Position numbers and translations under genes: made by a program. A DNA stretch of 64,000 bases from Trichosphaerium sp. ATCC 40318 (Eukaryota > Discosea > Flabellinia > Trichosidae): assembly GCA_038496445.1 (NCBI GenBank), contig JALMLS010000015.1:62001-126000 (forward strand), given 5' to 3'. Position 1 is the first letter of the stretch; every line of letters begins with the position of its first letter. The notes beneath the pieces were generated by a model, which searched no databases, had not been told where the DNA came from, and saw only the letters and a list, made by a program, of their open reading frames with translations. Positions 62,401 to 64,000 of the stretch are shown piece after piece.

Positions 62401-62712
62401 TTATGGGATACTGACTCTGTCTCAAAGGGAATCAATTACCAGATAAATACGTACTTTAAAGAGAGAAATACATACCTTGACACTAGAAATAGTCAGTTGG
62501 AAGAAAGAAATGCATACTTAGAAAAAAGAAATACTGACTTAGAAACAAGAAATAGAGTGCTAAAAGAACAAAATAAACATCTAAAAGAAAGTAATACCAA
62601 GCTTCAGGAAGACAAAAGCCAAACTCACTTACAAGAAAGCATCTTTACATTGAAGGAGAAGATTGCTATGTTACAGATAAAACTATCTAGGCTCGAAAAT
62701 ACAAAAAAATAA
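59490..62712 (+). CDS. Ankyrin / zinc-finger / PARP protein, copy B (likely frameshifted)
   Basis: ATG at 59490 (MELSVYNLVAFYA), then at least four ankyrin units (RHGYNDIIDVLIEEK, TPLHVA; RYGYHDIVRTLLKSK; CYGHHDIVKTLLKKTK; HKGHTSIIITLLN). The middle module (KIWQDFFKLVLTKVVYND, RLLWLSCARD, FWSRQGELMQGILYDLPDDI), a B-box-like zinc site (CRICKSTLCKACSWHHDKTH) and the PARP part (MAHGTSKKAAYSIAQVGFG, YHGQGIYFT, LGYQSHYSVVN, FDELVVGQ) follow. Near 61709-61712 two bases are missing relative to copy A, so the frame closes at TAA (61734) inside the catalytic domain. It reopens after the next intron. A coiled-coil tail (62400-62712) ends the gene, preceded by a duplicated exon. Either a recent pseudogene, a regulated truncation, or an assembly error. 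Confidence 0.75.
60228..60428 (+). repeat. Near-identical 201-bp tract, copy B
   Basis: Partner of 58391-58591 in inverted orientation, one mismatch in 201 bases. The exons on either side differ at many positions. Confidence 0.95.
62170..62424 (+). repeat. Tandem duplication of one exon plus intron (128-bp unit)
   Basis: Two copies offset by exactly 128 bases (e.g. tgtcagactttg at 62191 and 62319). Each holds the end of an acidic exon (SDFDEMEYLTNYR), a complete 38-nt intron (gtatgac...ctaactgctcaag) and the next exon start (QLWD). Both introns keep the phase, so the protein gains one repeat unit. Confidence 0.9.
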
Positions 62713-63200
62713 CAAATAAGTTCTTTGCCAATAAACACATCTGACAAAACGTGTACTTCAGTATCCGCTATTTTCATGTGCATGACCTGCACTTGTTTTT
62801 ATTTGTGATCACAGGACTTTATCTGTAAGAATAGGAAAACAATATGAAAGTGGTTTTTTTCTAGTCAAAAACAAACACTGAGTAAGATTACTAAAAGAAC
62901 ACTCCTTTTTTGAGACAGTTTCAAAAAAGTTTGTTTGCTTTGCCTGCGGTACTTTTCCTCGGCACAATGCCAACGAATCGCAAAATGGTTTTTAACCCTA
63001 TAAGTATAGAATACTGGCTACATGTTAAATAGCAATTGAAATTTAAGACGGTTCTGAGGTGAGTAAAAATGTCGCAAAGATTCTCGAAATCCCGTAATAT
63101 CAACAATCAAAAATTTTGGTATTTTCGAAACTGTCTCAAAGCAATGCTGCCCTTAATACTCATGAAACCTTTTTAAACGTAAATGATGATTTTATTCATT
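62713..63200. other. Convergent 3' gap
   Basis: About 490 bases between the PARP copy B coiled-coil end and the NTF2-like gene end. Apart from the possible MITE (62911-63138) nothing is supported. Confidence 0.4.
62911..63138. mobile_element. Possible MITE-like element
   Basis: A 12-14-bp terminal inverted repeat (tgagacagtttc at 62911-62922; gaaactgtctca at 63127-63138) bounds 228 bases without a gene. No clear target-site duplication is visible, and only one copy lies in this window, so the call is tentative. Confidence 0.3.
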
Positions 63201-63752
63201 TTACGCCCAACCGACCTGCTTAGCAGTGTTGTGATCGTTCCACACTTTTGTCATACGATTGATTTTACCTTCTTTGTTGGTGTACATGACGTAGACATAG
63301 TTGGATACACACGACTTGTTTGTAGCAGGAGAAGGGCCTCCAGGTCCTTTATGGGTACCATGGAACTTGGCGTATCCCATGTAAATACCATCAGATCCAG
63401 AAAAAGATACTGGCTCATATCTGCACCCAGGCATAATCTCGGCGCATAGTCCTACAAGAGGTTTAGAATAATCGCTAAGAAAGAATAACAAAAAAAGGTA
63501 AAATACTCTGTAACAGCTTGAAAGGCGTTACACTCGCGCTTTCAAGCACACAGCACCATTTTCAAAACGCTTTAGCGCTTATCAACAGTTTTTCGTACCT
63601 TTCATCCACTCAGCGTAAGCTGATAGCGTCTTGATGTCTTTTAACATATCTGCTTGGCAATCAAACGTAGCATCGGCTGTAATGTATTGTTTGATACCTT
63701 CAGCGCCTTTACCAGTTTCAATAGCGTCAAAAAAAGCTTTGATAGTATCCAT
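63201..63752 (-). CDS. SnoaL/NTF2-like small protein
   Basis: Start taken at the ATG at 63752 (MDTIKAFFDAIETGKGAEGI), since the frame has no earlier ATG. Exon 1 continues KQYITADATFDCQADMLKDI and YAEWMKG to a gtacg donor. Exon 2 reads GLCAEIMPGCRYEPVSFSGS, GIYMGYAKFHGTHKGPGG, KSCVSNYVYVMYTNKEGKIN and RMTKVWNDHNTAKQVGWA, stopping at 63201. The cone-shaped NTF2-like fold (helix pair, then long beta strands; MTKVWN...GW end) fits SnoaL-type proteins of about 140-150 residues. Their ligands and roles vary widely. Family call fairly safe, function unknown. Confidence 0.8.
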
Positions 63753-64000
63753 TTGATCTCTTGTTGTGATGACTGTGCTTTGTTGCAACTATGATTATAA
63801 ATAGAAAGTGAGACTTCTGCTTTTTCCGGAAAGAGGATATAACTCGTGCTGTAGAAAACATACTATTTCGATCAGTGCACAGTCTTTTTTTAACTTTCTG
63901 TTTTCTGTAACAAGTTCTTTAATGTTCTTGTATTATTCAAGTGGTTTTATGCGAGATTATGCCTTTATTGGCAAGCGAAGCGTAACCAAGGCCACAAGTG
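63753..64000. other. Right edge
   Basis: Upstream flank of the NTF2-like gene; no further feature supported before the window ends. Confidence 0.4.

Overview
The window is nuclear DNA from a compact, intron-rich, AT-rich unicellular eukaryote (roughly 37% GC by eye). Nearly every gene is broken by short introns, mostly 30-70 nt and as short as 29 nt. They have an unusual GTACG(T) donor, a CTAAC-like branch site and a TAG/CAG acceptor. Genes lie on both strands, some convergent or overlapping. The set includes an enhancer-of-polycomb protein, ribosomal protein eS30 without a ubiquitin-like fusion, an eIF4E, a three-repeat mitochondrial carrier, a Zn2Cys6 factor, Rho regulators, SH2 domains, an MLO protein and ankyrin-PARPs. 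That mix fits an amoebozoan-like or other free-living protist better than a plant, animal or typical fungus. I cannot assign a species, and all exon models were made by hand.

Layout. 1-2,356: F-box/leucine-rich-repeat gene cut by the left edge. 2,626-11,039: giant TPR protein. 11,548-13,745: enhancer of polycomb (NuA4-type). 13,746-15,717: non-coding stretch with a GC-rich island that may be a structured RNA. 15,718-18,720 (-): mitochondrial carrier with a helical EF-hand-like N-terminus. 19,965-20,780 (-): unknown. 21,238-25,311 (-): universal stress protein, saccharopine-dehydrogenase-like reductase, eS30. 25,461-27,766 (-): RhoGAP. 27,747-29,406: UBAC2-like rhomboid/UBA protein. 30,531-32,899: Zn2Cys6 factor. 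33,156-37,842: unknown protein, TatD hydrolase, small membrane protein, eIF4E. 37,933-41,120: predicted small GTPase / Cbl-like / two SH2 / UBA protein. 41,508-43,512 (-): N-myristoylated DH-PH RhoGEF. 43,982-47,145: F-box protein and a helical-repeat protein. 47,497-50,608: MLO fused to four EF-hands. 50,934-55,073: about ten Trp-rich repeats plus a PD-(D/E)XK-type nuclease behind a mitochondrial-type presequence. 55,214-56,071: four-helix membrane protein. 56,414-62,712: two divergent ankyrin/zinc-finger/PARP paralogues around a perfect 106-bp palindrome. 63,201-63,752 (-): NTF2-like protein.

The strongest novelty candidates are multi-domain fusions: the GTPase-TKB-SH2-SH2-UBA protein, an MLO channel carrying its own calmodulin, and the Trp-repeat nuclease. 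The head-to-head PARP pair comes next; it shows a palindromic centre, a gene-conversion tract, an exon duplication and a likely frameshift. Between 37.9 and 43.5 kb a GTPase-containing SH2 adaptor faces a membrane-anchored RhoGEF, and a RhoGAP lies 10 kb upstream, so the middle of the window is rich in Rho-type signalling genes.
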